A stretch of 50,820 nt of DNA from a bacterium (GTDB taxonomy: Bacteria > Bdellovibrionota_C > UBA2361 > RFPC01): NCBI GenBank assembly GCA_009926305.1, contig RFPC01000008.1, positions 1 to 50,820 on the forward strand, read 5' to 3'. The notes under the pieces are model-generated. The model saw only the letters and a list, made by a program, of their open reading frames with translations, was not told the DNA's origin and made no database searches. The first letter of the stretch is position 1, and every line of letters begins with the position of its first letter. A program made the position numbers and the translations under genes. This document shows positions 1 through 8,706 of the stretch, one piece after another.

Positions 1-326
1 TCAGGGAAACCGCCTGATGAAACTCTTTCAGTACTGCTACTCTGCTCTCTGTCATCACGAGGCGTACTGATTGCGAGCTTGTCGATGTCTCTCTTCGCCT
101 CTTTTGCTATTGCACTCTCTGCTCCAACACCGATATTTTTTACTGCCTCTGCAAGCTTACTCATCAGCTGATCTTCTTGTTGATGAACCTCCTGCTGCAG
201 AACTCTTCCGCCTTCTTTGGCGGCTTGTGCTTTTGCTGGCAGAGGCATCGCACCGACAAAGACTGAGAAACCAAGCACTACCCCCAAAATGATAGAACTT
301 CTTTCTCTTGCTGCTCGCCAATCCAT
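1..326 (-). CDS. Secreted hypothetical protein, C-terminus off the left edge
   Basis: The reverse strand is open from the left edge to an ATG at 326. The start is chosen because GGAGAGG lies six bases upstream; an in-frame ATG at 341 lacks such a site. The 108 visible codons begin MDWRAARERSS, then a hydrophobic core (IILGVVLGFSVFVGAM) and a signal peptidase I-like end, LPAKAQA, near residue 34. After cleavage the chain is hydrophilic and rich in Gln, Glu, Lys and Ser, probably helical. No family is recognised. It is divergent from the HDOD gene at 596, so both promoters must lie in the 270 bp between them. Confidence 0.6.
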   Translation of the reverse strand, partial: MDWRAARERSSIILGVVLGFSVFVGAMPLPAKAQAAKEGGRVLQQEVHQQEDQLMSKLAEAVKNIGVGAESAIAKEAKRDIDKLAISTPRDDREQSSSTERVSSGGFP

Positions 327-535
327 AACACACCTCTCCATAGTGCCAACTATCTCACCAAGTCCTGAGGTCCCATTCAATACCATCTCTCGAGGTTCTT
401 GTGCTAGCTCCTGCTTGGTAAGAATTCGTATTTTCACCGCTCAATCATGCGTATATGAAGTTTCTCGATAGAGAGAGGATGCTTCATTTGAACCTCAAGT
501 GGTAATACAGAAAGTTTTCCCCGAAAGGCACTTGT

Positions 536-554
536 GGCTGTGATTATCACAGCC
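536..554. promoter_or_regulatory. Perfect 9-bp inverted repeat upstream of the HDOD gene
   Basis: GGCTGTGAT and ATCACAGCC flank a single central base about 40 bp before the HDOD start. A second palindrome, TCCTATAGGA, follows at 558-567. The core TGTGA/TCACA resembles half-sites of CRP/FNR-type regulators, but the three-base spacing is too short for the six-base CRP spacing. It may be an operator for the divergent genes or a hairpin in the leader; sequence alone does not decide. Confidence 0.4.
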
Positions 555-595
555 GTATCCTATAGGAAGGTCCTGTAAAGGGTGCTGAACGGGCT

Positions 596-1516
596 ATGTG
601 GAAAAAACTTCTCTCAAGAAAAAAACCAAAATATAACACGTCTCAGATCCCGAGACTATCATTGGGCTTTAAACAAACGCTCACGAACTCTCTCGGTCCG
701 AATGCGATTCCTGTCATGCCTGATTCCGCAGAGCGGCTCTTTCACGTTGTGATGAATCCAGATTCTGAAGCACTCGACTTTGTTAAAGCCATCGAAGGTG
801 ACGAGGGGCTTTCCTCTCGGATTATAAAAATTGCAAATAGCGTGTATTTTGACCGTGGTTCCGGAAGCGAAAGTGTCGTAGAGGCTGTTGCCGTCATCGG
901 AACCAAGGAACTCAAGAATATTCTTGGGGCTAATACCTTCAGCACGCTCTTTCTCAATAATAATCCTCTACGAGATCAGTTATGGGAGCATAACCTTGCT
1001 ACTGCTATTTTCAGCCGTGAACTGTCAATTCGAAGACTCCCAGGCAAAGAGAATGAAGCTTTTCTCGGAGGTCTGCTCCACGACATTGGAAAACTCTTGC
1101 TCTTAGATGTAGACCCCAGTGGATATGAACGCATCATGAAGCAAGGCGGCAATGTTGGTGCATTTTGTCCAGCAGAAGAAGATGTTTATCCATTTAATCA
1201 CTGTGAAGTAGGACAATTCATCGCTGAGCTATGGAATTTCTCTGATGAGCTCAAAGCAGTCATTCGGTTACACCATGCACCCCTTGATATCATTCAAGAT
1301 GATCCGCTGGCGATCCTCGTAAAAAGCGCAGATCTTCTCTCGCATCGTTTACGGATTGGACTTAAGCAATATGCAGATGGGCTCAGAAGCGTTGCAGTCA
1401 AAGAGCTTCCACACACACTCAATGCACTCGGATTCTCAGAGGGAGAGTCGAAAGAGATCCTCGCTGAATTCCCTATGCTTTTTGAAGAAGAGCGCGAGCG
1501 GCTCCAGGTTCCATGA
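596..1516 (+). CDS. HDOD-domain signalling protein
   Basis: 306 residues. An HDOD domain (degenerate HD-GYP/phosphohydrolase fold used as a signalling scaffold) spans roughly residues 30-240. The visible signs are the leading PxMPDSAERLFHVV helix, IIKIANSVYF, the GGLLHDIGKLLLLD motif near residue 160, NHCEVGQFIAELWNF and a following IRLHHAP. Such proteins occur in bacterial regulatory networks linked to motility, cell cycle and cyclic-di-GMP; most are thought to lack enzymatic activity. No transmembrane segment is seen. The gene ends in ATGA overlap with the PAS gene (start 1513, stop 1516), so the two are very probably translationally coupled and work together. The Shine-Dalgarno site before 596 is weak. 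Confidence 0.85.
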   Translation: MWKKLLSRKKPKYNTSQIPRLSLGFKQTLTNSLGPNAIPVMPDSAERLFHVVMNPDSEALDFVKAIEGDEGLSSRIIKIANSVYFDRGSGSESVVEAVAVIGTKELKNILGANTFSTLFLNNNPLRDQLWEHNLATAIFSRELSIRRLPGKENEAFLGGLLHDIGKLLLLDVDPSGYERIMKQGGNVGAFCPAEEDVYPFNHCEVGQFIAELWNFSDELKAVIRLHHAPLDIIQDDPLAILVKSADLLSHRLRIGLKQYADGLRSVAVKELPHTLNALGFSEGESKEILAEFPMLFEEERERLQVP

Positions 1517-2685
1517 CAATATTTCGTCAAGCGATAAGAAGGATTCAACACCTTATCTTGGGAGATTCGGTGCAGCCCCCCTCCCCATCAGGACAAGATC
1601 AGATTCTCCTTAATCGACATCAAGTCCTTGTTGAGAATTTGGCTGCGGCGCTCATCATTCGAGATATGAATGGTGCCATTACTTACTGTAGCCCCTTCAC
1701 GGAAGTTATGTGCGGCTGCCCGCTGTCGACTATTTACGAAGGCAACGAGGATTTCTTTGCAAGAATTGTCCATCCCTCGGACCGAGCATCATTCTTAAGA
1801 AGCATACAACTTGCTCAAATGGGTGAAAGCTTTCAGATGCGACATCGATTCTTCCATAACTCAGGTTTTGAAATATGGATTGAATCCCGAACCGCACCGT
1901 TGTTCGATGAGTCTGGAAGATTTATGGCGTCACTCACCCTCATGGTCGATGTAACGAGTGCGGTTCGATTCGAAGAACAAATGCAAGAACGAAATCAAGA
2001 CTTACAACAAATCACCTCTATAGCTGCCGAAGAAATACAGAATGAGGTCTTTACCTTAAAAGGAATGCTTGCCCTTTCGGAAGATGGACTGCCGCTCGAG
2101 ACAATGAATAGTGCGATCGGTGCTTCTGCGGCAAAATTAGAGAGCCTGGCGCAGGGCCTCACAGAGTTTGGCAAAGCGTCGGGGGAAAAAAGAGAACTAA
2201 AAACGGTACCCCCGGTTCGCATCCTGCAAACCTATCAAGAGCAGCAGACCCACCTCTCTGGACATCTTTCCATCACCATGCCGGATGATGAGATTCCAGT
2301 TATTGCTGACGAGGAAGATTTACTGGAAGTGCTTTCATCGCTGACAAATTACTCACAAGCACTCTGTACCGATTCAGTGGTGCCAGATATTGAACTTCAA
2401 CTGATACAAGATTCAGTTGAAACGAAAATACTTCATCTTGATTCCGCTCCCCAAATACCAGAAACGTTCATTGACCATATCTTCTATCCAAAATCACTGG
2501 AACAGGGAACACAAAGAACTCGACTCGGTGGAAAACAGACGCCGTTTTCGCTTTCTCTTTGCCAAAAAAGAATGAGGCGAATGGGTGGTACTTTAGACTT
2601 TCAAATCACCGAGGAAGGGAAGAACTGTTTTATTGTTACTCTCAAGTCCCGCCCCTCCCCACCACGCAGCAGTCACGCTTCGTGA
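1513..2685 (+). CDS. PAS protein with degenerate histidine-kinase core
   Basis: 390 residues. Residues about 35-155 form a PAS domain (IIRDMNGAITYCSPFTEVMCG, then IVHPSDRASF and a WIESRTAPLFDESGRF strand pair). A coiled helix, EEQMQERNQDLQQITSIAAE, leads into a helical-hairpin region where a phospho-accepting His would be expected, but the sequence reads AAEEIQNEVFTLKG with no His. The C-terminal third follows the HATPase order: N-box-like VLSSLTNYSQAL, a DNGxGI equivalent reading DSAPQIPETFIDHIF, and a G2 equivalent reading QTPFSLSLCQKRM before MGGTLDF. The ATP-lid glycines are absent. It is therefore best read as a pseudo-histidine kinase that senses through PAS and signals by contact, probably with the overlapping HDOD protein. 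The domain reading of the C-terminus is less certain than the PAS call. Confidence 0.75.
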   Translation: MTIFRQAIRRIQHLILGDSVQPPSPSGQDQILLNRHQVLVENLAAALIIRDMNGAITYCSPFTEVMCGCPLSTIYEGNEDFFARIVHPSDRASFLRSIQLAQMGESFQMRHRFFHNSGFEIWIESRTAPLFDESGRFMASLTLMVDVTSAVRFEEQMQERNQDLQQITSIAAEEIQNEVFTLKGMLALSEDGLPLETMNSAIGASAAKLESLAQGLTEFGKASGEKRELKTVPPVRILQTYQEQQTHLSGHLSITMPDDEIPVIADEEDLLEVLSSLTNYSQALCTDSVVPDIELQLIQDSVETKILHLDSAPQIPETFIDHIFYPKSLEQGTQRTRLGGKQTPFSLSLCQKRMRRMGGTLDFQITEEGKNCFIVTLKSRPSPPRSSHAS

Positions 2686-2749
2686 CGACCTGCATAAACA
2701 CCGTGCACATACACGAACGAACGCCCTTGAGTGCTTGATACCCCCAAGT

Positions 2750-2765
2750 CCACTCCCTGGAGTGG
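2750..2765. other. Inverted repeat after the PAS gene
   Basis: CCACTCC and GGAGTGG are separated by two bases in the gap between the PAS gene and the next plus-strand gene. It could be a transcript-end hairpin or a protein site. No T-run follows, so it is not a canonical terminator. Confidence 0.3.
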
Positions 2766-2851
2766 CATGATTTCTGCTGTTCATTCGTTAGAGAGCCCTC
2801 AGGGATAGAGGCTCCAGAATCAAGATCAACCAGTACATGGAGTACGCAGAG

Positions 2852-3742
2852 ATGAGCATTTCTATAAATACTGAACAATCAGCGAGACTTAGGACATCTG
2901 AGGCACCAAATGAGTCCGTCCAGACCACTGAACAGAGTGCCACTTTTGAAAATCAGCTACGCGCATTTCTTTCCCCCTCAATAGGCTCAACGATTAACGA
3001 AGAGGAACTCTTTGCCGCACTCCTACAAGAGAGAATTCAGTCTTCAGAGGGTAGTGAGATTGCTCAATTTTTTGGCGAGCGCTTCGACTCTCATAAAGCG
3101 GCTCTCACGAGAGCAGATGGTTATATTAATGTGGAAGAGGCCGCGAATCGGGCTCTGGCCGACCTTGTAACAGAGGGTCACATCACCCAGGAGGAGCACG
3201 ATACTCTCTACCAACAATCTTTCATGGCAGCTCAACTCGATGACAATCACTCCGCCCTTTTTGATGGACGAGGAGAAGGAGAAGATCAGACTATCGCTAC
3301 GGGAGACCTTGAATCCGCTCTGGCAAGGGCTCAAGCAGCGATTGAGGCACTCGAACGGGGAGAGCTTCCGACAGGACAAACCAGTTCTCCTGAAACTCCC
3401 TCTGACAGCTCAAATTCTGGTACCGTGGTAACTCCTAAAGGGAATGAAATGGATGGGCCAGACGAGTTCGTTTTTAAGCCCCATTCCGACAGCGATGGAA
3501 AGCTTGTTGTTATTTTACCGAAGTTTATGACGGGGGGAGTAGAGGATCTCCTTCTGAAAGATAAAGATGGGAATATTCTCGAACGAGGAAGGGGCACTGG
3601 TGTAGCGAATGGCAATAGAGAGCACTTTCGATTCGACAGGCCTGGTGAACAGTATCCAGAGGGGCTCTCTGTTGAAGTACGGCTCACTTCTGGAGAGGTC
3701 AAGAGCTATGAGATACCAAACCCAAGCGAGCGGTACGACTAA
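2852..3742 (+). CDS. Hypothetical acidic protein
   Basis: About 296 residues from the ATG at 2852, preferred because GGAG stands nine bases before it; an in-frame ATG at 2837 lacks a ribosome site. The protein is acidic and hydrophilic, with no signal peptide or membrane segment. Residues about 30-160 look helical, with a stretch GYINVEEAANRALADLV that loosely recalls an EF-hand loop but is not a full motif. A Ser/Thr/Pro-rich linker (near residues 175-190) precedes a beta-rich C-terminal domain (FVFKPHSDSDGKLVVILPKF onwards, ending VEVRLTSGEVKSYEIPNP). No family is recognised. It stands alone between the PAS gene and the tyrA-pheA fusion. Confidence 0.6.
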   Translation: MSISINTEQSARLRTSEAPNESVQTTEQSATFENQLRAFLSPSIGSTINEEELFAALLQERIQSSEGSEIAQFFGERFDSHKAALTRADGYINVEEAANRALADLVTEGHITQEEHDTLYQQSFMAAQLDDNHSALFDGRGEGEDQTIATGDLESALARAQAAIEALERGELPTGQTSSPETPSDSSNSGTVVTPKGNEMDGPDEFVFKPHSDSDGKLVVILPKFMTGGVEDLLLKDKDGNILERGRGTGVANGNREHFRFDRPGEQYPEGLSVEVRLTSGEVKSYEIPNPSERYD

Positions 3743-3952
3743 TATTTAAAAACCAGCAGACCTCCATCGAGCTAAACCGCGGTGAGTGGAAACTCATACC
3801 GTCGCGACTAAAACTTACTCTAAGAAGTGGTAGGACATAGCACCTTCTAGAATTGTAATCGCAAAACGCTTTCGGTACCATCAGCCACACATTTAAAAGC
3901 CGTGAGTAAATCACGAAGACCATTTTTGTTTATGTGGAGCTCAAAAAGTCCA

Positions 3953-5281
3953 ATGGATGAAACCGTTGCAATATTTGGATATGGAAGATTTGGAAAAATC
4001 CTTGCTCAGTTATTAGCTCCAAAGGCTACATTACTGATTCATGATCCGGCAGTAGAAGAAATAGAAAGTGGTCACGGAAGACTCGTGGATGAAATTGAAG
4101 CGCTCCACGCAGATGCCCTCTTTTACTGCATCCCTATTCGCGAATTAAAGCGGACACTCGCGCAACATGTCAGCATTATTAAATCCCGAGCGAATAAGCC
4201 GTTGGTCCTCGATGTCTTATCGGTCAAGAGCTATCCCAAGAAGCTGTTTCAGAAATATCTTGGTGATGATGCATATACTATTCTAACTCATCCAATGTTT
4301 GGTCCAGACAGTATCCTGTCAGACTCCAATCGTGACCTTCCCATCGTGCTGGAGAATCTCAATAGCCCGGAAGTTCTCTATCAACGATGGAAATCTCTTT
4401 TCGAGGAGCTCGGGTTTCGGACGCTTGAACTCTCGGCAGATGAACATGACCGCCTTGCTGCAGGTAGTCAGGGACTCACGCACTTCATTGGTCGAGTGCT
4501 CGATAGCTTCGACTTTCAACCGACAACAATAGATACTTTAGGAGCAAAAAAGTTATTTGAACTCAGAGAGCAGACATGTAACGACTCATGGGATCTCTTT
4601 TCAGACTTGCAGACTCTCAATCCGTATACCATGGCGATGCGCTCTAAGCTTGGGAAAGCGCTCGATACCGTTTATGGAGCTCTACTTCCAAAACAGGCAA
4701 ATGCTGGAACTCTCACCGTAGGTATTCAGGGTGGCAAAGGAAGCTTCAATGAAGAAGCGCTTCAGTACCGCATTCAAAAACAGGGGTTAGAAAACCTGAC
4801 CGTCCAGTACCTTCATACGACTGAAAATGTCCTTCGCGAACTGTGTGAGGGACGTATCGATGCTGGTCAGTTTGCGATTCATAACTCCACAGGCGGAGTT
4901 GTTGAGGAAAGCATTAATGCTATGGGAGAATGGAAGTTTAAAATAGTCGAACAATATGCAATACCAATTCAACATACGCTGATGAGTCATCCTGATGCTT
5001 CAATCGATGACATTGATACCATTATGACTCATCCCCAAGTACTGAAGCAGTGCCGAGAGAACTTAATGCGCCGCTATAAAACCTTGAATCTCACCAGTGG
5101 AACGGGGAACCTGATTGACCATGCCGTTGTGGCCGAGCATCTCCATGCGGGGAAATTGCCAATCAATATTGCTACTATGGGAAGTAGAGTACTTGCTGAA
5201 GTATATGGTCTCAAGATAATCGATGAAGATCTGCAAGACCTCAAAAATAACTTAACCAGCTTTCTCTGGGTTGAACGATGA
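3953..5281 (+). CDS. Fused prephenate/arogenate dehydrogenase - prephenate dehydratase
   Basis: A two-domain enzyme for tyrosine and phenylalanine synthesis. From the ATG at 3953 it is 442 residues; a GTG at 3902 would add 17, but the Rossmann strand VAIFGYGRFG then fits the family N-terminus less well. Residues 1-240 are a TyrA domain: GxGxxG at 9-14, DVLSVKSYPKKLF, and HPMFGP at 113-118. These resemble plant-type arogenate dehydrogenases. Residues about 252-442 are a prephenate dehydratase domain: GGKGSFNEEA, a motif AIHNSTGGVVEESI for the family's PIENSTGG, and a C-terminal NLTSF where the family has TRF, so the catalytic Thr is kept and Arg is Ser. No ACT domain follows and there is no chorismate mutase domain. 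The domain calls are firm; substrate preference (prephenate or arogenate) is inference. Confidence 0.85.
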   Translation: MDETVAIFGYGRFGKILAQLLAPKATLLIHDPAVEEIESGHGRLVDEIEALHADALFYCIPIRELKRTLAQHVSIIKSRANKPLVLDVLSVKSYPKKLFQKYLGDDAYTILTHPMFGPDSILSDSNRDLPIVLENLNSPEVLYQRWKSLFEELGFRTLELSADEHDRLAAGSQGLTHFIGRVLDSFDFQPTTIDTLGAKKLFELREQTCNDSWDLFSDLQTLNPYTMAMRSKLGKALDTVYGALLPKQANAGTLTVGIQGGKGSFNEEALQYRIQKQGLENLTVQYLHTTENVLRELCEGRIDAGQFAIHNSTGGVVEESINAMGEWKFKIVEQYAIPIQHTLMSHPDASIDDIDTIMTHPQVLKQCRENLMRRYKTLNLTSGTGNLIDHAVVAEHLHAGKLPINIATMGSRVLAEVYGLKIIDEDLQDLKNNLTSFLWVER

Positions 5282-5384
5282 TGAGGCTTTGATCGTAATA
5301 AGAGTGACTCCCTTACTCGTTTCATCTCTTTTGCTCCTTCCATCTTCTGTAAAAGGATCCATAAAAAGACCGAGATTTTATTTT

Positions 5385-7175
5385 TCAGCCTTTTCGGCTT
5401 TTATTCAGATAACTGAGATTTAAATTCTTGACTCCCTCTTGTAAGAGGCAAGCGAGCAGGTTTTGCTTTTTCGGGATGCTATCTGTTGAGCTGAAGAGAA
5501 GAGTAATATTATCGTGAGGATAATGATGCCGGACCAGTTTCGCTATAGCTGCATAATCACGTCGATCATCCTCAGTGCCAAGAATCGCGGATGCCTCAGA
5601 GCTGTTCCGAGCAGCGCCCTTCGCTACTAACATGCGCTCAAGAAACGTTCCACTCAATCCCTTCCCGCGACCATCCTCTGGATAAAGTAACAGTAATCCA
5701 CGCCCATTCTTCACTATAGTATCAATAGAGCGCTGATACTTACTGGTGTCAGTAGTATCGGACGATGGAAATCGATCTAGGAGATTTTCACTATGGACTC
5801 GGACAATTGGAGCTGCGAGAGGCGCTACATTGTATTCAAGCGTTACATAATCAAGCCCTGCGATACTATCGCGATAAACATGGGTATTGAACCAGTGTGG
5901 ATTGGCTCCAATGATCTTTGCGAGAGGTCCATGCGCATTCTCTTCGAGCTTGGCATTAGTAAGATTGGCATCTAATTGAATATGAAATTTCCCATAGGAA
6001 AGTGTCTCCATATTCTGAATCAAAGACACACCAAGATTACTTTGGATACTATACAGCTCTCCTACCTGTTTCGGATCCAGTACGAGTACACCTGGTAATG
6101 GTCGAATCGGAAGCGGATAAGAGGCATTATGCGTGTATCGAGTTGCAACATCTAAAGAATGCGGCACAAATGCTTTGACTTCCCAGGGATAAGCAGACTG
6201 GATCCCCTGTTCCTCTTGATCCATCGTATCGCTCTTGTCCAACATATGCCCATTCTCACCCTTCGTCTTGAGGTAATAGGCGTTATGAGGGTTCGGAGGA
6301 ATCGTCAACTTCGAGCGGCTCTCAACCGTAAATCCGAGTTGTCGAAGTCCATTCAGCTTATCGGGGTTATTGGTCATTACAATGAGGGGCGCATTAATAT
6401 CCAAAAGGTATGCAACATCCCGAAGACTTTCGTAGTTCCGTCTATCTTCGGGGAGTCCAAGCCCCCTATATGCGTCGAAAGTGCCAAGTTCGTTTTCAGA
6501 GGCACATACTAACATTCGATCACGTGCCTTGTTGGAGTACCCAGCGCCCCTGCCTTCCTGCCGAAGATAAAAAAGAATACCTCGCCCCTCCTCCTCTATC
6601 TGACTGAGCGCACCCTCAAGCTGCTCAACACAGTCGCAGTCGCATCCGCATAGGGTCTCGCTCGTGATACACTCAGAATGAACTCGGACCAGTAGAGGCT
6701 CATCCGAACTTATGTCACCTTTCGTAACAGCAATCAGGTGATCATGCGATTGGGTTGACTCAAAAACATACGCCTTGAAATCCCCCTGCCTTAGAGGCAA
6801 AGGTAAGGAGCCTAAACACGTAATTGCCCCTCGTGTAGGCCGTTCCCCTAACTCTTGGCTGAGCGCAGAGCCACGGTCATGGACAGAGGCTGAGGCAACA
6901 AGTTGTTCTGTTATCTTTCCCTCTTGCTTACTGCCATGTTCCGATAACGCTGCTTCAAGTTGAGCCCGGAGGTTCGCTAGAACTGGCGCAAGCGAAGGAT
7001 CTGTACGAAAGGCCTCCACAAGTTCACCTATTCCAGCAAACACATTGGGGGGATTTAACTTATCCAAATTCTCAGACGTGTTTGCAGCAGTAGACGGTGC
7101 ACTCTGAAATGGTTCGTTTGGAATCGAATTGGCTTCCGTCTTGGGATCGTGAGGTCTTGGCCTCATCAAGTTCAA
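5385..7175 (-). CDS. Tandem GTP cyclohydrolase II-like protein, second domain degenerate
   Basis: 596 residues with two copies of the RibA fold and no RibB domain. After a 110-residue N-terminal extension, the first copy (about 115-325) keeps the zinc and catalytic residues of GTP cyclohydrolase II: HSEC followed at family spacing by CDC, then EEEGRGILFYLRQEGRG, the DRR motif in LPEDRRNY and MTNNPDK. This domain could open GTP to the riboflavin or deazapurine precursor. The second copy (about 360-580) shows VHSENLLDRF and NGRGLLLLYPEDGRGKGL, and keeps EDDRRDY, but has none of the three zinc cysteines, so it is probably non-catalytic. It lies 125 bp downstream of the SIS-domain gene on the same strand, suggesting shared transcription. 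It need not be the housekeeping riboflavin enzyme. Confidence 0.8.
   Translation of the reverse strand: MNLMRPRPHDPKTEANSIPNEPFQSAPSTAANTSENLDKLNPPNVFAGIGELVEAFRTDPSLAPVLANLRAQLEAALSEHGSKQEGKITEQLVASASVHDRGSALSQELGERPTRGAITCLGSLPLPLRQGDFKAYVFESTQSHDHLIAVTKGDISSDEPLLVRVHSECITSETLCGCDCDCVEQLEGALSQIEEEGRGILFYLRQEGRGAGYSNKARDRMLVCASENELGTFDAYRGLGLPEDRRNYESLRDVAYLLDINAPLIVMTNNPDKLNGLRQLGFTVESRSKLTIPPNPHNAYYLKTKGENGHMLDKSDTMDQEEQGIQSAYPWEVKAFVPHSLDVATRYTHNASYPLPIRPLPGVLVLDPKQVGELYSIQSNLGVSLIQNMETLSYGKFHIQLDANLTNAKLEENAHGPLAKIIGANPHWFNTHVYRDSIAGLDYVTLEYNVAPLAAPIVRVHSENLLDRFPSSDTTDTSKYQRSIDTIVKNGRGLLLLYPEDGRGKGLSGTFLERMLVAKGAARNSSEASAILGTEDDRRDYAAIAKLVRHHYPHDNITLLFSSTDSIPKKQNLLACLLQEGVKNLNLSYLNKSRKG
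5387..5404 (+). terminator. Possible weak terminator between convergent genes
   Basis: AGCC and GGCT flank a TTTTC loop and are followed by a TTTATT run on the plus strand, 105 bases after the tyrA-pheA stop. It overlaps the stop codon of the convergent cyclohydrolase gene. The stem is only four pairs, so the call is tentative. Confidence 0.3.
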
Positions 7176-7299
7176 CTCCGTGTCTTACTTGGAATTTCTT
7201 TTCAACAACTCTTTCCCGCCGCCCTGACGACTTAAGACCCTTGGGGTCGGTCTTTCAGTATCGCGTGAACCACGTTGTACCACTAAAACAAACGCTATT

Positions 7300-8535
7300 C
7301 TATCTCTTGGTCGGGTTTTTATTGTAATTCTCACCTTCCTGAAAATCCAATTGATTACAGGCATTTCCACCTTGCTTCATCAAGTCCAGCATGACGTGAT
7401 TCATTACCATTTCATATTCTAGGACTCTCAGTTCAGGTTTTAGGGTGGAACAGACAACAAGTGGTGGAGCTTGCCCTACAGCAACAAGACTCTCCGTCAA
7501 CGAGCGATTAAAATCTATCTCGCTCTCGTCCTCACTACTAAAAAGAAATATCGACCCTCCCCTTCGCTGAACTAATTGAAACGGTCCATGATCAAATTCC
7601 ATCACGGTTGATACCATGGGGTTCTCAAGAAAGGCTCCCTCCATAAACTTGTATCCGATATTTCGGAGATGATTAATGGCAGGAGTATGCCCGACAAGAT
7701 AAATGCTCGCGGATGCTAGGGTTTCTCTCGAGGTCTGCGATAATATCTCCTTCGCCTTAAGGGGCGCCTCAGAAAACATCTCGACGATCTGCTCGGTACG
7801 GATTGGGGCGAACTCCTTTGGCGCTAATTGAGAAGCAACACGATATGCAGCAAGGAACCCGAACCATGGCCCAACCGTCCGAACGAGTACTTGATATTCA
7901 TTTTCCATCGGCATGATGACCGTATCGACCCCTGAAGAGTTGATGTCTGTTAACAGGCTATGAACTTCAGCTTTCCTGGTATTATGAGCTCCTTCTGATG
8001 TAGTAGCGGTAAAAAGAATACCTCGTTCATCAGCGATCTGTGATTGAATCAAACCATGCGTATTAGTGCTCATTCCCTGAGAAAAGACTATCTTTACCTC
8101 GCCTGCTCCACTCTGATCATGAAGAGATGACACAGATTGACTGCTGGCATGCACGCCTGGAATCCGTTGCAGGAGTGTAGCCAGATATTCCGCATGCGAA
8201 CGAGAACTTCCCAATCCATAAACACCCACTGAGCCGGATAACGGCTGGAGATCTGGCAGCGGGCTCTCCATATATCTTTCAAATAACTCGGGAATAGCCT
8301 TGATTCTCCGTTCGATAAGCTCAAAGCCGTATCGATCAGACTGATCAATTGAACGAAGGGGATCCTGATCAGGATGAGGCAATTCGAAGGCAGTATCCGA
8401 GAGCGAAGGCAGTGCAGGGGAACGCTCATCATGACCTGATTCAGCAGACTCCGACCGATTTCCCTTTTTAGGCTCCACCATATCAAAAAGTCTCTTCATT
8501 CCTACTACTGGAAAATACCAGCACTCCCAGCTCAC
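7300..8535 (-). CDS. Double SIS-domain sugar-phosphate isomerase-like protein
   Basis: 411 residues. Two SIS-like halves of the GlmS/AgaS isomerase fold can be followed: GVYGLGSSRSHAEYLATLL and VKIVFSQGMSTNT in the first half (about residues 105-185), and ASIYLVGHTPAINHLRNIGYKFME with EFDHGPFQLV in the second (about 270-330). SIS domains bind phosphosugars; the HGP element corresponds to the aldose/ketose isomerase loop of GlmS. There is no N-terminal glutamine amidotransferase domain, only about 90 polar residues. The start is uncertain: GTG at 8535 has GGGAGG 11-12 bases upstream, while ATGs at 8499 and 8481 have poorer sites. The cyclohydrolase II-like gene follows in the same direction. 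The substrate is unknown. Confidence 0.7.
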   Translation of the reverse strand: MSWECWYFPVVGMKRLFDMVEPKKGNRSESAESGHDERSPALPSLSDTAFELPHPDQDPLRSIDQSDRYGFELIERRIKAIPELFERYMESPLPDLQPLSGSVGVYGLGSSRSHAEYLATLLQRIPGVHASSQSVSSLHDQSGAGEVKIVFSQGMSTNTHGLIQSQIADERGILFTATTSEGAHNTRKAEVHSLLTDINSSGVDTVIMPMENEYQVLVRTVGPWFGFLAAYRVASQLAPKEFAPIRTEQIVEMFSEAPLKAKEILSQTSRETLASASIYLVGHTPAINHLRNIGYKFMEGAFLENPMVSTVMEFDHGPFQLVQRRGGSIFLFSSEDESEIDFNRSLTESLVAVGQAPPLVVCSTLKPELRVLEYEMVMNHVMLDLMKQGGNACNQLDFQEGENYNKNPTKR

Positions 8536-8706
8536 TTTCTGGGGGACCTCCCTGTTAGAGTAGCAAGCCTATGGCGGTAAGCAAATTTCAAGACTTTCTC
8601 AGTCTTAACTCAACGTTAGCATCTCTGACCATCGCATGAGATTTTTTGAATTAATTCCTGACCTGGGCTATAGTCAGGCACGCATTCATTCAAAAGGAGC
8701 AAGAGT

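Noticed and set aside
71-471. Two plus-strand frames at the left edge
   Set aside because: They are shadows of the minus-strand secreted protein, which has a signal peptide and a good ribosome site.
536-554. CRP/FNR binding site
   Set aside because: The half-sites fit but the spacing is three bases rather than the required length.
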